DNA of 39,695 bases from a virus, in IMG/VR virus record IMGVR_UViG_3300028654_000034, positions 1 through 39,695 of that record; one strand, 5' to 3'. Numbering within the stretch: the first letter of the stretch is position 1; each line of letters begins with the position of its first letter. This document shows, piece after piece, positions 1 to 8,900 of this stretch. The translations under genes were made by a program, and so were the position numbers. Under the pieces are notes generated by a model. The model did not search any database. It saw nothing but the letters and a program-made list of their open reading frames with translations, and was not told the DNA's origin.

Positions 1-151
1 CGGTTGGCGTGAGCCCCTTGTGCTTGCGGTGGGCCACCACCAGGTCGGCGAGCGCCGTGAGGCTGTCGGACGTCAGGCGCAGCGCGGTGTCTGCCTGGAT
101 GAATTGCCATCCTCCGGCGGGTTGGTCATTGGGAAACTTGAGAAGAGCCAT
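1..151 (-). CDS. Small phage protein of unknown function, N-terminal 50 residues only (runs off the left edge)
   Basis: The frame opens with ATG at 151, overlaps the last 26 bases of the terminase gene and stays open to the window edge. An AAGGA ribosome binding site sits 8 bases upstream of the ATG, inside the terminase gene, so translation is probably coupled. The visible protein starts MALLKFPNDQPAGGW and continues FIQADTALRL...VVAHRKHKGL. From memory, short phage proteins with this style (a W-x-[FY]-x-Q-x-[DE]-T strand followed by an amphipathic LxxLVxxHR helix) often sit next to terminase genes. No function is known to me. The C-terminal part is missing, so length and full domain content cannot be judged. 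Confidence 0.65.
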   Translation of the reverse strand, partial: MALLKFPNDQPAGGWQFIQADTALRLTSDSLTALADLVVAHRKHKGLTPT

Positions 152-1922
152 GAGTGAATTCCTTCGTGTACCGTTTCTGCGCGAGCTTGGCCAGGTCCCT
201 GAGTCGCCCCCAGTTGGACGCTCCGCTGGCCTGTAGGATCCCGGCGAGCATTCCCTTTCGGACCATCAGTTCCCCGATCTGGCAGAAGGGATCGCCGAAG
301 TCCGGGGACCTGCCCAGCCGCTTTTTGTATTCGGTCTTTGACTCTATCACCATCAGCTTCTTGTCCCCGCATTGCTTGAGCGCATACTTCCGGCCAGCGA
401 GATCCTTAACGGTCTTCGGATCGAGGTTGGACAGTCCGCAGATCATTCCCTCGCGCGCGAGAAACGACGCCCGGAACCACAGTTCCGCCACGAAGTACTT
501 GACCTGTTCCCGCGCCTCCATCGAATCGTTTAGCCGAAGCGGCCGCTCGGTGGCCTCGCCGCCATAGTAGATCGCCTGCACCTTCGGGCTCCACTTCGTG
601 CGAAGGAGCGCATAGACGCCGCGGGCGTTCCCGGTGCCGTCCATGATGAAATTCTCCGGCAGCACCCCCTCCAATCCGCACTCTCTCATGACGGCATCGG
701 CGACCTGCTGCTCCTTTTCCAGCCGGTCCTTGCCCACCTCGAGCTGGATCTTCACCGTCCGACGGGCCTGCGCGCAATACTTGCCGTCGCGCAACTGGCC
801 CATCTCGCCGAAGTGGAGCACGCAGTCATCGTAGTCGAACGCCGGGTCCAGCGTGGCAAATGGCGTCGGCGTGTAGTCGAACGCCACACTCTGCTTCGCC
901 TTCTCGATGGTCGGGGTGCTCCAGATGAGGCCGACCAATCCGTCGGGAGCCGGGAAACCCAGGACGAACATCCACCACTCGATTGAGTCCTCGCCGCTCA
1001 CGGCGCGGGTGTCATCGACGTACTTCTGGTCGAGCAGGTAAGGGAAAATGGTCCGCTTTGCCTTGATGTTGGGAGACATCAGCCCGTTGAAGTGCAGGCA
1101 GATTCCATCGGGCTGCACGGTCTCCCAGAACGTGTCGTTTTCGTTGACTGAACCCCAGCCGTTTCGCGGGCAGGCCCACTTCGACCCGAAGAGCGACTGC
1201 TTCAGCGACGGGTTGGTGAGGAGCGCGGCAATGAAGTCGGGCGCCACCCGGGCGTTGGCGATCGCCGTGTAGATCGCCTCGCCCATATCCTCGCACTCAT
1301 CCCCGATGATCCTCCGCCGGTCGGTGTGCTGGCCTCGGATCTTGCCGGCGGTGGTATCGGCCGAGTCCGTGGCGATGCCCTGGATCTGGAACCGATCGCT
1401 GTCGACGCGCTCACGGTCGCGCAGTCCGAACTTCAGCTCGTTGCTGGTCGTAGTCGGCTTGAAGAGCTTCAGGAAGGATTCCCGCATCACGCTGCGCTCG
1501 ATCGCCGTCATCAGGTCGCCCCAGATGCGCGTGCGCAACGAGTCAAACTTGGTCGTGGTGAACGTGGTCGAGGTGCTCATGGGCAGGGCCACATAGTCGA
1601 GGAACGCGCAGTGCGCGGTGACAAAACTCTTGCCGCTCGAGGTGTGGCCGATGACCGAGATGATCCGGTACTTCGTCCAAGCCCACGCGATGAGGTCGGC
1701 CCACTCATTCCACTCAAACTGGGGCCAGACGATCTTCCAGGCGTTCTTGAAGTGGGTCTCCTTGCTCTCCCCGGTGGGGAACTTGGCGCTCTTGGCGTAG
1801 CAGGTCAGCTCGATGTTGAGGTCGTTGACAACGTCCAGTTCCCAGAGATAGCCGTATTTCTTCTGCCACTTGGTCTTGTCGTAGGCTTCCTTCTTGGCTG
1901 GAGCGATGTCGGTGGTCGGCAC
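126..1922 (-). CDS. terL: Terminase large subunit (DNA-packaging ATPase and nuclease)
   Basis: This is the motor that translocates phage DNA into the prohead at the portal and cuts the concatemer. It has 598 residues, normal for the family. The ATPase domain shows Walker A at residues 92-99 (GHTSSGKS) and Walker B at about 205-210 (IIGDEC, with catalytic Glu 209 following the Asp). The RNase H-like nuclease domain shows an acidic LDPAF at 358-362, FIMDGTGNARG around Asp 428, and SPDFGDP at 539-545. Together these give the usual Asp triad. The start is GTG at 1922, with GAAGGTAG just upstream; no upstream ATG is in frame. The gene is divergent from the glycosyltransferase island. The downstream gene overlaps its 3' end. 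The probable small subunit lies about 20 kb away, which is unusual. Confidence 0.95.
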   Translation of the reverse strand: MPTTDIAPAKKEAYDKTKWQKKYGYLWELDVVNDLNIELTCYAKSAKFPTGESKETHFKNAWKIVWPQFEWNEWADLIAWAWTKYRIISVIGHTSSGKSFVTAHCAFLDYVALPMSTSTTFTTTKFDSLRTRIWGDLMTAIERSVMRESFLKLFKPTTTSNELKFGLRDRERVDSDRFQIQGIATDSADTTAGKIRGQHTDRRRIIGDECEDMGEAIYTAIANARVAPDFIAALLTNPSLKQSLFGSKWACPRNGWGSVNENDTFWETVQPDGICLHFNGLMSPNIKAKRTIFPYLLDQKYVDDTRAVSGEDSIEWWMFVLGFPAPDGLVGLIWSTPTIEKAKQSVAFDYTPTPFATLDPAFDYDDCVLHFGEMGQLRDGKYCAQARRTVKIQLEVGKDRLEKEQQVADAVMRECGLEGVLPENFIMDGTGNARGVYALLRTKWSPKVQAIYYGGEATERPLRLNDSMEAREQVKYFVAELWFRASFLAREGMICGLSNLDPKTVKDLAGRKYALKQCGDKKLMVIESKTEYKKRLGRSPDFGDPFCQIGELMVRKGMLAGILQASGASNWGRLRDLAKLAQKRYTKEFTHGSSQVSQ

Positions 1923-1968
1923 GAACTACCTTCAATCCCTGCCGGGAGCCATTGGCAAGCCATCACTT

Positions 1969-1999
1969 TTGTCTGGACTGCACCATTGGGGTGTATATT
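1969..1999 (+). promoter_or_regulatory. Putative promoter and operator for the ribbon-helix-helix/glycosyltransferase operon
   Basis: The 89-base gap between terL and the divergent plus-strand genes holds TATATT (1994-1999), a good -10 box, and a weak -35 TTGTCT at 1969-1974 (spacing 19). Between them lies an imperfect inverted repeat, TGCACC at 1979-1984 against GGTGTA at 1990-1995. The TGCACCA half-site recurs in three other control regions of this window, so an operator overlapping the promoter is plausible. Transcription would start about 8 bases before the ATG at 2012, giving a very short leader without a Shine-Dalgarno site. Inferred from sequence only. Confidence 0.4.
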
Positions 2000-2011
2000 G
2001 CATCTGTCTGC

Positions 2012-2152
2012 ATGAAATTTGTGCAAATCCGCATATACGGACCGTTGGCGCAGAAGCTCAAGGAAAAGGCCAAACAGGAGGACAGGTCGATCTCCAAGAC
2101 CGCGGCCCGGATCCTATTTGCCTCCCTCGCCAATGCACCTGCTCGCAAATAA
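2012..2152 (+). CDS. Ribbon-helix-helix (Arc/MetJ type) small DNA-binding protein
   Basis: This 46-residue protein starts MKFVQIRIYGPLAQKLKEKA and ends in Lys/Arg. The layout is a short beta strand (VQIRIY), helix (PLAQKLKEKAKQED), a turn with SISKTA, then a second helix (ARILFASLA). That is the whole of an Arc/ParD-like ribbon-helix-helix unit, which binds operator DNA as a dimer through the paired strands. The ATG at 2012 is preferred over earlier in-frame starts because those residues are encoded by the promoter region. It overlaps the next gene by 20 bases and is first in the glycan-modification operon. Autoregulation of that operon and of the divergent terminase is therefore a reasonable guess. 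An antitoxin is unlikely because no toxin gene follows. Confidence 0.6.
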   Translation: MKFVQIRIYGPLAQKLKEKAKQEDRSISKTAARILFASLANAPARK

Positions 2153-3179
2153 GTCCACGGTCGACATGGGGTGGTTTGGGCTGCTTACGCCAGGCACCTG
2201 GCTGGTCACCGACCAGAACGCCTGCGAGATCGGGCTGCACTGCACCCGCGGCGACTACCAGATTTCCCCGTTCACCGAGTGGAATCTGTCGGCCAACGTC
2301 GTGACCGCGCTCATTGTTGCCAATGGGGCCAAGGGAGACCTGCTTTTCCTTACCCCGGTGCTGCGCGAACTCCGGAGCCGTCTTCCCGAGATCAAGGTGA
2401 CGCTGGCCTGCTTTCCCATCCACCACTCGATGTTCGACGGGCTAGATCTTTTCGACCGGCTGATCTCCTATCCGGTGCCGTTTGACGAGGTGGAGAAATT
2501 CAGCCGGGTTATCTCGCTGGAGAACGTGATCGAGAACGCCGGCATGACGCACGCGACCGATGCCTTTGCCAGGAAGCTCGAGGTGGACGTGATCACCGAC
2601 TACCGGCCGGCGTACTGTCTGACGCCGTTCGAGCAGGCATGGGCCGAGGCCAGCTATCCGGCCACCGGTCGCCCGCGCGTGGGCCTGCAGATGGCTGCTT
2701 CGGTCAGCAATCGCAATTACCCGCTGGACCACTGGCTCAAGGTCATCAAGGGAATCATCGGCCGGGGCTGGGACGTGTTCGTCTTCGGGCACCCTGGGCA
2801 GTACCCCAAGCTGCAGACCAGTCCTCACCTCCACAACCTGACGCTGGACAAGATCGATTTCCGTAAGGCGGCGGCCGCGCTGTCCACCTGCCAGGCATTC
2901 TGCGGAGTGGATTCGGTGTGGGTCCATATGTGCCACGCGCTCGACATCCCGGCAGTCGGTTTGTACGGACCTTTCCCATGGGAGGCTCGGACGGCGAAGT
3001 CCCCGAAAACATTAGCTCTATCTGGGTTTGGCGAATGCGCTCCGTGTTTCTGGCATATCCACGCCGGCAGGCATTTCCCGCCCAACAAGCCCTGCAGCCA
3101 GAACGGAGTTTGTGTGGTGCTGGCATCCATCGAGCCTGACCGCATCATCTCGAAGATCGACTCCCTGAAGCCAAAATGA
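2133..3179 (+). CDS. Glycosyltransferase family 9 (heptosyltransferase-like)
   Basis: The product has 348 residues and resembles ADP-heptose:lipopolysaccharide heptosyltransferases (GT-B fold). The N-terminal Rossmann domain begins with NGAKGDLLFLTPVLRELR, which matches the family GDxLxxTPxLRxLR signature. The C-terminal nucleotide-sugar domain carries FCGVDSVWVHMCHAL and AVGLYGPFPWEAR, equivalent to the D-S-x-x-x-H-x-A-x-A-L and LFGPT motifs of the family. An N-terminal extension of about 60 residues before the first GT-B strand is unusual. The start is set at ATG 2133; ATG 2166 is an alternative and neither has a clear ribosome site. The stop overlaps the next start as ATGA. It probably acts in the host cytoplasm, either on lipopolysaccharide or on a phage component. 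The sugar and acceptor cannot be told from sequence. Confidence 0.8.
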   Translation: MHLLANKSTVDMGWFGLLTPGTWLVTDQNACEIGLHCTRGDYQISPFTEWNLSANVVTALIVANGAKGDLLFLTPVLRELRSRLPEIKVTLACFPIHHSMFDGLDLFDRLISYPVPFDEVEKFSRVISLENVIENAGMTHATDAFARKLEVDVITDYRPAYCLTPFEQAWAEASYPATGRPRVGLQMAASVSNRNYPLDHWLKVIKGIIGRGWDVFVFGHPGQYPKLQTSPHLHNLTLDKIDFRKAAAALSTCQAFCGVDSVWVHMCHALDIPAVGLYGPFPWEARTAKSPKTLALSGFGECAPCFWHIHAGRHFPPNKPCSQNGVCVVLASIEPDRIISKIDSLKPK

Positions 3180-4672
3180 AACAGGTCACCGTCAGCATCG
3201 CAACCTACGTAGCGCTTCCTTCCGCTCGTCTCTGCCTGAAGGCATTGATGATGCAGAAGGGCGTGGATTTCGATGTGATCCTGACGGCAAACGGATCTCC
3301 TCCGGCCGCAGCCTTCTTCCGCGAGGTCGCAGCGACCTATCCAGATCAGATCAGGTTCGTTGAGAACGAGGAGAACGAGGGGTTCATCGCTCCCAACGTG
3401 AAGGCCCTGTCAATGACGAGCACCCCGTTTTTCCTGATGCTCAACGACGACACGCAGCTACCTCCGAATGGTCTGGAACTTTTACTGAAGCCATTCGCCG
3501 ATGACGAGAAAACCGCTCTGGTCGGGGTCATGGGAGGATGCAGCGAGCTCGACGCAAACTTCGAAGGTAAGTATGGCCCGGCGCTGGAATACGTCGAGGG
3601 AGCGTGCCTGATGTGCCGCACGGACCTGGTGAAGAAGCACGGGCTGTTCGACCCTATGCTGCACTTCGCCTACTGCGAAGATAGTGATTTGTCTCTGCGC
3701 ATGCGGGAATTGGGCTACACGGTTGGCCGGGTCGTTATGGACATCCAGCATAAGCGTGGGGCGACTGCCCGCTACGTTCCCGGCATCTACGACGTGCGGA
3801 TGGCAAACCAGCAGTACTGCGCCAAGAAATGGGCGCTGTATCTCAAGACGCGCAAGTTTGATCCGGCCAACCCGCCGGCTACTTTGCCTGCACCAGCACC
3901 GTCCCCCGTGCCTGTGACGGCGGCCGCTCCGGTTCCAGTGAGCACCAATACCGTTCCACTGACCGTCGTCACTTGCACTGGGGACCGGCCGGAGGCGTTC
4001 GCGCTGGCGGAGCGATGGATGGCGCGGCAGACCGTGCAGCCAATCCAGTGGCTGGTCTTGGACGACGGTAAGGTATCGACCGTCTGCACCCAGGGTCAGG
4101 AATACTACTCCGACGCCAAGTGGCGCGGGAGGAACAGCATGGTGGACAAGATCAAGTTCATCCTGGAGAAGAACCTCGTTACGGGCGACGGCCTGGTCTT
4201 CTGGGAGGATGACGACTGGTACGCTCCAACGTGGCTGGAGTTTGTCTGGAACAGCCTGAAGATCGCCGACATCGTGGGGGAGGGCAGGGCGATCTACTAC
4301 AACGTCAAGTACCGCTGGTGGCATGAGCACGGGAACATGGATCACGCCTCGCTCTGCGAAACCGCTGTCGGCCGCAAATTCTACCCTCGGCTGAAGGAGT
4401 TGTTCAACACCTCGATGGACCCCTTCATCGACAACCGCATCTGGCGGGAGAACCGATTTAAGAAACACCTCGTCGATCCAACCAACCCCAATCGCCGGCT
4501 TTCGGTGGGCATCAAGGCCATGCCCGGGCGGATGGGATACGGGTCGGGCCACAACAAGCCAGAGCGCAGCTCAAAGATGGACCCGTCGCTCATCAAGTTG
4601 CGCGGACTGTTGGGTGATGAAGCCTATGCCTATGCAAATTACGAAGCCCCAAGCCGTGTCCCTCCCAAGTGA
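3176..4672 (+). CDS. Two-domain glycosyltransferase (two GT2-type domains joined by a Pro/Ala linker)
   Basis: The protein has 498 residues. Domain 1 (about 1-230) is a classical GT-A family 2 fold: TVSIATY at the start, LNDDTQL as the metal-binding DxD-type motif, a GACLM segment, and YCEDSDLSLRMRELGY, the acceptor-site ED motif typical of rhamnosyl/galactosyl transferases. A linker at about 233-262 is built of Pro, Ala and Val. Domain 2 (about 263-498) again starts with PLTVVTCTGDRP, then WLVLDDGK and VFWEDDDWYAP as a second DxD-like motif. A tandem GT2 protein suggests two successive transfers onto one glycan. The gene is coupled by ATGA to the GT9 gene. The direction of the whole island opposes the flanking late genes, which supports acquisition as a unit. 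Confidence 0.8.
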   Translation: MKQVTVSIATYVALPSARLCLKALMMQKGVDFDVILTANGSPPAAAFFREVAATYPDQIRFVENEENEGFIAPNVKALSMTSTPFFLMLNDDTQLPPNGLELLLKPFADDEKTALVGVMGGCSELDANFEGKYGPALEYVEGACLMCRTDLVKKHGLFDPMLHFAYCEDSDLSLRMRELGYTVGRVVMDIQHKRGATARYVPGIYDVRMANQQYCAKKWALYLKTRKFDPANPPATLPAPAPSPVPVTAAAPVPVSTNTVPLTVVTCTGDRPEAFALAERWMARQTVQPIQWLVLDDGKVSTVCTQGQEYYSDAKWRGRNSMVDKIKFILEKNLVTGDGLVFWEDDDWYAPTWLEFVWNSLKIADIVGEGRAIYYNVKYRWWHEHGNMDHASLCETAVGRKFYPRLKELFNTSMDPFIDNRIWRENRFKKHLVDPTNPNRRLSVGIKAMPGRMGYGSGHNKPERSSKMDPSLIKLRGLLGDEAYAYANYEAPSRVPPK

Positions 4673-5240
4673 CAGCAACGAGTGCTGGAAGGTTCATGGG
4701 CCCAAATGGGAGAAGTGGATTGGCCACCTGAAGGGAACTCCGGCCCAAGGGCTGGAGCTTGGCACCTTCCAGGGGGAATCGGCTGAGGCGATGCTCGACC
4801 ACATCTTCACGCATCCACAAAGCAGCTACACTTGCGTGGACACCTTCCAGGGGAGTGCCGAGCACCATGTCGGGGGATTCGACTGTTCCCAGTTGCTCCA
4901 GCAGACGACCCATCGGCTTGAACGCTTCGGTCATCGCGTTCATATCTCCGAAAGCCTGTCGAGCGCATACCTGATCAACGTCCGCAGGGAACTTGACTTC
5001 ATCTACGTTGACGCCGGGCACGACTCCATCAACGTCCTGCGCGACTCCGTGCTGGCCTGGGACCAGTTGGTTGTCGTAGGTGTCATGGTCTGGGACGATT
5101 ATTTGTGGCGTGAGTTTCCTGATCCGCTCGACTGCCCAAGACTTGCCATCGACTCGTTCCTCACGATCTACGATCGCAAGTTGGAAGTACTCCAGCCCCC
5201 GGGTTGGCAAATCGCAGTCCGGAAGCTCTCCGAAGCGTGA
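4614..5240 (+). CDS. Class I SAM-dependent methyltransferase, glycan-modification type
   Basis: The core matches the small class I methyltransferases often found in glycan loci. GLELGTFQGESA is the glycine-rich SAM-binding loop I, YTCVDTFQG follows strand 2 (acidic residue for the SAM ribose), DFIYVDAGHD is the motif II/IV region, and VVGVMVWDDYLW is the strand with catalytic-pocket acidic residues. The likely role is methylation of a sugar or a small carbonyl or hydroxyl group on the glycan made by the neighbouring transferases. The longest frame starts at ATG 4614 and overlaps the preceding gene by 59 bases. ATG 4632 and GTG 4656 are also possible and would shorten the overlap; no ribosome site decides it. 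The stop overlaps the next GTG as GTGA. Confidence 0.75.
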   Translation: MMKPMPMQITKPQAVSLPSDSNECWKVHGPKWEKWIGHLKGTPAQGLELGTFQGESAEAMLDHIFTHPQSSYTCVDTFQGSAEHHVGGFDCSQLLQQTTHRLERFGHRVHISESLSSAYLINVRRELDFIYVDAGHDSINVLRDSVLAWDQLVVVGVMVWDDYLWREFPDPLDCPRLAIDSFLTIYDRKLEVLQPPGWQIAVRKLSEA

Positions 5241-5974
5241 CCGTCGAGCTTCACGTATTGACGCGCAACGAAGAGCAGATGCTGCCGTTCACCTTGGCGC
5301 ATTACTCGTCGTTCTGCTCGAGGATCGTTGTCCACGACAGTTTCTCCACGGATAGGACCCGGGAGATTGCCGGCAAGTTTTCCGCTCAGGTGGTGGATTG
5401 GGACACCGGAGACAAGTTCAACGACCAGGCAGCCCGGATGCTCAAGAGCACCTGCTGGCATGGAACCAATGCCGACCGGGTGATCGTGATCGACTGCGAC
5501 GAACTGGTCGTTTTCCCCGAGGGCGTCGTGAAAACGCTGGAGGCATCCGGGCCCATCGTGAAACCGCAGGGCTACGAGATGCTTGGCTACTACTGGCCCA
5601 ATGACGGCGAATCCATCCTTGCGGCGATCCCCCATGGGGCGCGCGATGACAAGTGGTACGGCAAGCCGATTATCTTCAGCCCAAAACTAGTTGGAGAACT
5701 GGAGTTCTCGGCCGGCGCGCACTCAATTGAATGGGCCAAGGGACCGACCGGAAAGCCTCTGCGCATCCCCAAGGAAGCTACTTCTCCGACCGTAAAGCTG
5801 CTCCACTACCACCACGTCGGGCCGATTGAAGAGATCGCCCGGCGCTACGACGAAAGCCGCGCCCGGTTCGCCCAAGTAAACATTGACCACCGATGGGGGA
5901 TTCAGACGGATGGGATGACCGAGGCCCTGCGCAAACGCGAATTGATCCTAGCGAAGCTGGAGCGCGTGGTTTGA
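5237..5974 (+). CDS. Glycosyltransferase family 2, last gene of the island
   Basis: The protein has 245 residues from the GTG at 5237 and begins VTVELHVLTRNEEQMLPFTL, the usual first strand and NE motif of family 2 transferases of the Glyco_tranf_2_4 kind. IVVHDSFSTDRTREIA supplies the nucleotide-binding Asp, and VIVIDCDELVVFPEG is the metal-binding DxD-like motif. It lacks membrane segments, so it is probably a soluble cytoplasmic enzyme. GTG 5237 is chosen because it overlaps the upstream TGA and begins exactly at the conserved first strand. An ATG at 5204 would add 11 residues with no family match. It converges with the minus-strand late operon 12 bases downstream; I saw no clear terminator between them. 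Confidence 0.75.
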   Translation: MTVELHVLTRNEEQMLPFTLAHYSSFCSRIVVHDSFSTDRTREIAGKFSAQVVDWDTGDKFNDQAARMLKSTCWHGTNADRVIVIDCDELVVFPEGVVKTLEASGPIVKPQGYEMLGYYWPNDGESILAAIPHGARDDKWYGKPIIFSPKLVGELEFSAGAHSIEWAKGPTGKPLRIPKEATSPTVKLLHYHHVGPIEEIARRYDESRARFAQVNIDHRWGIQTDGMTEALRKRELILAKLERVV

Positions 5975-5986
5975 AGGAATTCTGAC

Positions 5987-8900
5987 CTACCGCATGTCGG
6001 TCATCCGTATTAGGTCCTTGTACCACGAGGGCTGGTTCTGGTAGATCTGGGCTCCGGTGGCGGCACCGGGGACCCCAAGAAGCGATCCGGCCGCTCCGAA
6101 TGCCTTGGCCCTCGTCGCGCGTCGTCCAGAGGGAGTGGCGTTGCGCCCAAACTCGCCTTTATCCATTGCGGCCTGGTAACTCGATTTCAGAGCTTGGATT
6201 GACGTATCAACCACCGGCACCCCGGTCTCTCCGTATTTCGACATGCCGACGATGTTTCCGATGAACGGAATCCTGCGGGAAAGCTCCGTCCCCATCTCCA
6301 TCGGGAGATCGGCCTTCCTCTTCGCGGATGCCTTGGATCCGGTGATCTTTCGATTGACCTCCACGATGAGCGATTCACCGGCAAGCATGGCGACGAAAGC
6401 CAGGGCCATAATCGTCAACTGCTTTATGTTCCCCTCTTTCACCCCCAGATCACCGATGTCGTGTTTCAGGAAACTGGACTGGCGCAGCATCGTGTTCTGA
6501 AACTGGAATAGGGCGTGGGTGTACGACATGTTCTTCCCGGTCAACGTGCCACGGGAAACCGCCTGGGGGAGATCCTTCCGGAGCGGAGAAGTCACGGACA
6601 TGCGGGAAATGACGAGCGCCTTTCGCTGGGCCTCCGTGTCGATCGGGATATTGGGGTAGTTTCTCCAGTCCTTGCCCGCATCGTTCAACTCCTGCAGATA
6701 GCGACCAAGAACGGTTGCCCGGGCATTGACCGTGTCCAGAGCGCGCTCGATGACGAAGGATCCTGCTTGGGCCCGCCGCCAGATGTTTCCGTTGGCCAGT
6801 TCGGCGATCGCGGGCTCACCTCCGAACCGCTGACTGATCTCGGCGAAGTTGCGAGCGATGAATGCGCGACCCTGAGGGGTGAACGCCTCCGCCATACCGC
6901 GGGCAAGGAAATCCGGCCGAACATTCGCCAGGGAAAAGGCGAAATTTGGAAGGTGCTTAAGCTGGGAAATCAGGCGAAGACCGATGACGCCAACCGACGT
7001 GTTTCGGATCATGACATCGAGCAGGCGACTCCGGGTGGCCCCGGCTGGCGCAGCGTCGCGCGCAACCGTGTCCAGCAGATTGAGCACATAGTCCTGCCCG
7101 AGTTTACCGTATCGTTCGGCGAACGCCGGATCCCTGACGATCTCACCCAGCATCTTGGTGTCGCGTTGCGTAGATAGCAGATGGGCGACCCGGCGAATAT
7201 GCCGATCAAGCGAATCGAGCGCGTTGAGCTTCACTCCTCCGCTCGCCTCGGGGATGCGCTCAATGGTCATCCCCTGCTCTGTCTTCGTGGTTCGTCGGGG
7301 GACGAAGTCGGCAGATAGTCCGTTGTTCCACGCGGCCAACTCGTCCAGGCCGGTCTCCCCACCCTTCGAGGCCACTGTCTTCAGGGCCTCTGGGTTGAGC
7401 ACAATCTTGTTCATGTCCTGCTGGAACATCCAGTAATCCTTAACCTCTTTCACGTCGATATTGTAGAGGTCGCGCATCATTTTCTTGATCGCGGGGAAAA
7501 CTGAATCTAGCACCTTGCGGGCGGTATCGTAGAAGAGCTTCTCCTTTGGAGTGATAGTCCGGTTGACGTGATCGATGAGCGCCGGAGAGACTCCGCTGTC
7601 CTGCAGGCGCTCAATCCCGTTTTCCTCCTTGGCGATCGCATAAATACTGATTCTCTCAAGCTCGACATTGTCGTATTTAAATCGGTCCAGGAGGTCTTCG
7701 AATGGCTTGAACAGCGCACGGCGCATGTTCATCTCGCTATTGTAATCGAGGTCGATGCGGCCGCCGACAATTCGGCAAAGCGGACCATCGTAGTAGGCAT
7801 TGCCATCGAGCGTGTCCAGCACCACGTCCCTCACCATGAGGCTTCGACCGACAGACGCGCCCCAGTTCATGGCCGACGCGATCTTGTTGCCGATCTGCAT
7901 TTCGATCCGAGCCGGTAAATTCAGGCGGATGCCCGGAGCAGAGGTCTTGAGTCGATCATTGAGTGCCAAGGCATTTCCGCTGGCCATGTCCTTTACCAAG
8001 GCCTCCTTCTCCCCGTCGTACAGCGCCTGGCGCCCACGGACCATCGTGCGGCCCAGCTTCTCGAGGAGCTTCACGCGATCGAGCAGTGCGCGAAGGACGG
8101 AAGTAGGAAGGTCTACGGCCGGCGTCTTGGCCAGCATGTCGAGTTGCTGGACGATGTCCGAGGGCACCCCGTGGTCTTCGCCCACGCGATCGATGTACTC
8201 CTTGGTCGACTCCAGCCGGCCGATCGTCTTGCCGCTGGGAGCTTCAAGCGAGACCTTGGAAAGTGCCTGCTCGATCTGCTTCTTGTACTCGACGTCCACC
8301 CCACCCGATTTGAGCGCTCGATCCACCGTCTTCTGGATCTCGTCGATGACCCCCTGCTTTTCGACCTCATCGATGCGATTGAGGATTCGAAAGGCAACAG
8401 CCGTCGACCGGCGGAACATCCCCTCTGGTGAATTTCCGATGACCGGCCGGCGCATGGCATCGGTGATCGCCGAGGTGAACGGGCCCTGGTCTTTGGTCGG
8501 GAGCTCTTTCACCAACGCCAAAAGGTCGGTGCGGATCTTGGTCGCCGCCTGCCTTCCGAGTTTGTCTTGGTCAAGCAGGAGCTGGCGTGTGCCTGCCGCG
8601 GCTCCGGCGGCGGCCGCCTGCTGGCCCTGATAGTAGGCGCGCATCTGACGCACGTCACTCGGCCGGCCAAGTCCGGTAGTTCGGGCGATCGCCTGCTTGG
8701 CGGTCTCTGGAGGTGCCGGCGGCTGCCATCCAGCCTCTCGCATTGCTCCGGCCTGCGCAACGGCCCCGGCGGAACCCGCCTGCTGCTGCCCGAGATAGTA
8801 CTGCCGAAGGGCGTCCTGCGTGCTCATCATCCCGTTGATCTGGGAGATGAGGGCGCGGGCCTTGACCCGAAGAGCCGGAGCGTTGTTGCCAGAAATAGGC

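Noticed and set aside
2012-2152. Antitoxin of a toxin-antitoxin pair
   Set aside because: The fold fits, but the following gene is a glycosyltransferase and no small toxin gene is next to it.
3482-4552. A 356-codon minus-strand frame inside the tandem glycosyltransferase
   Set aside because: The sense strand has clear family motifs; the antisense product has none.
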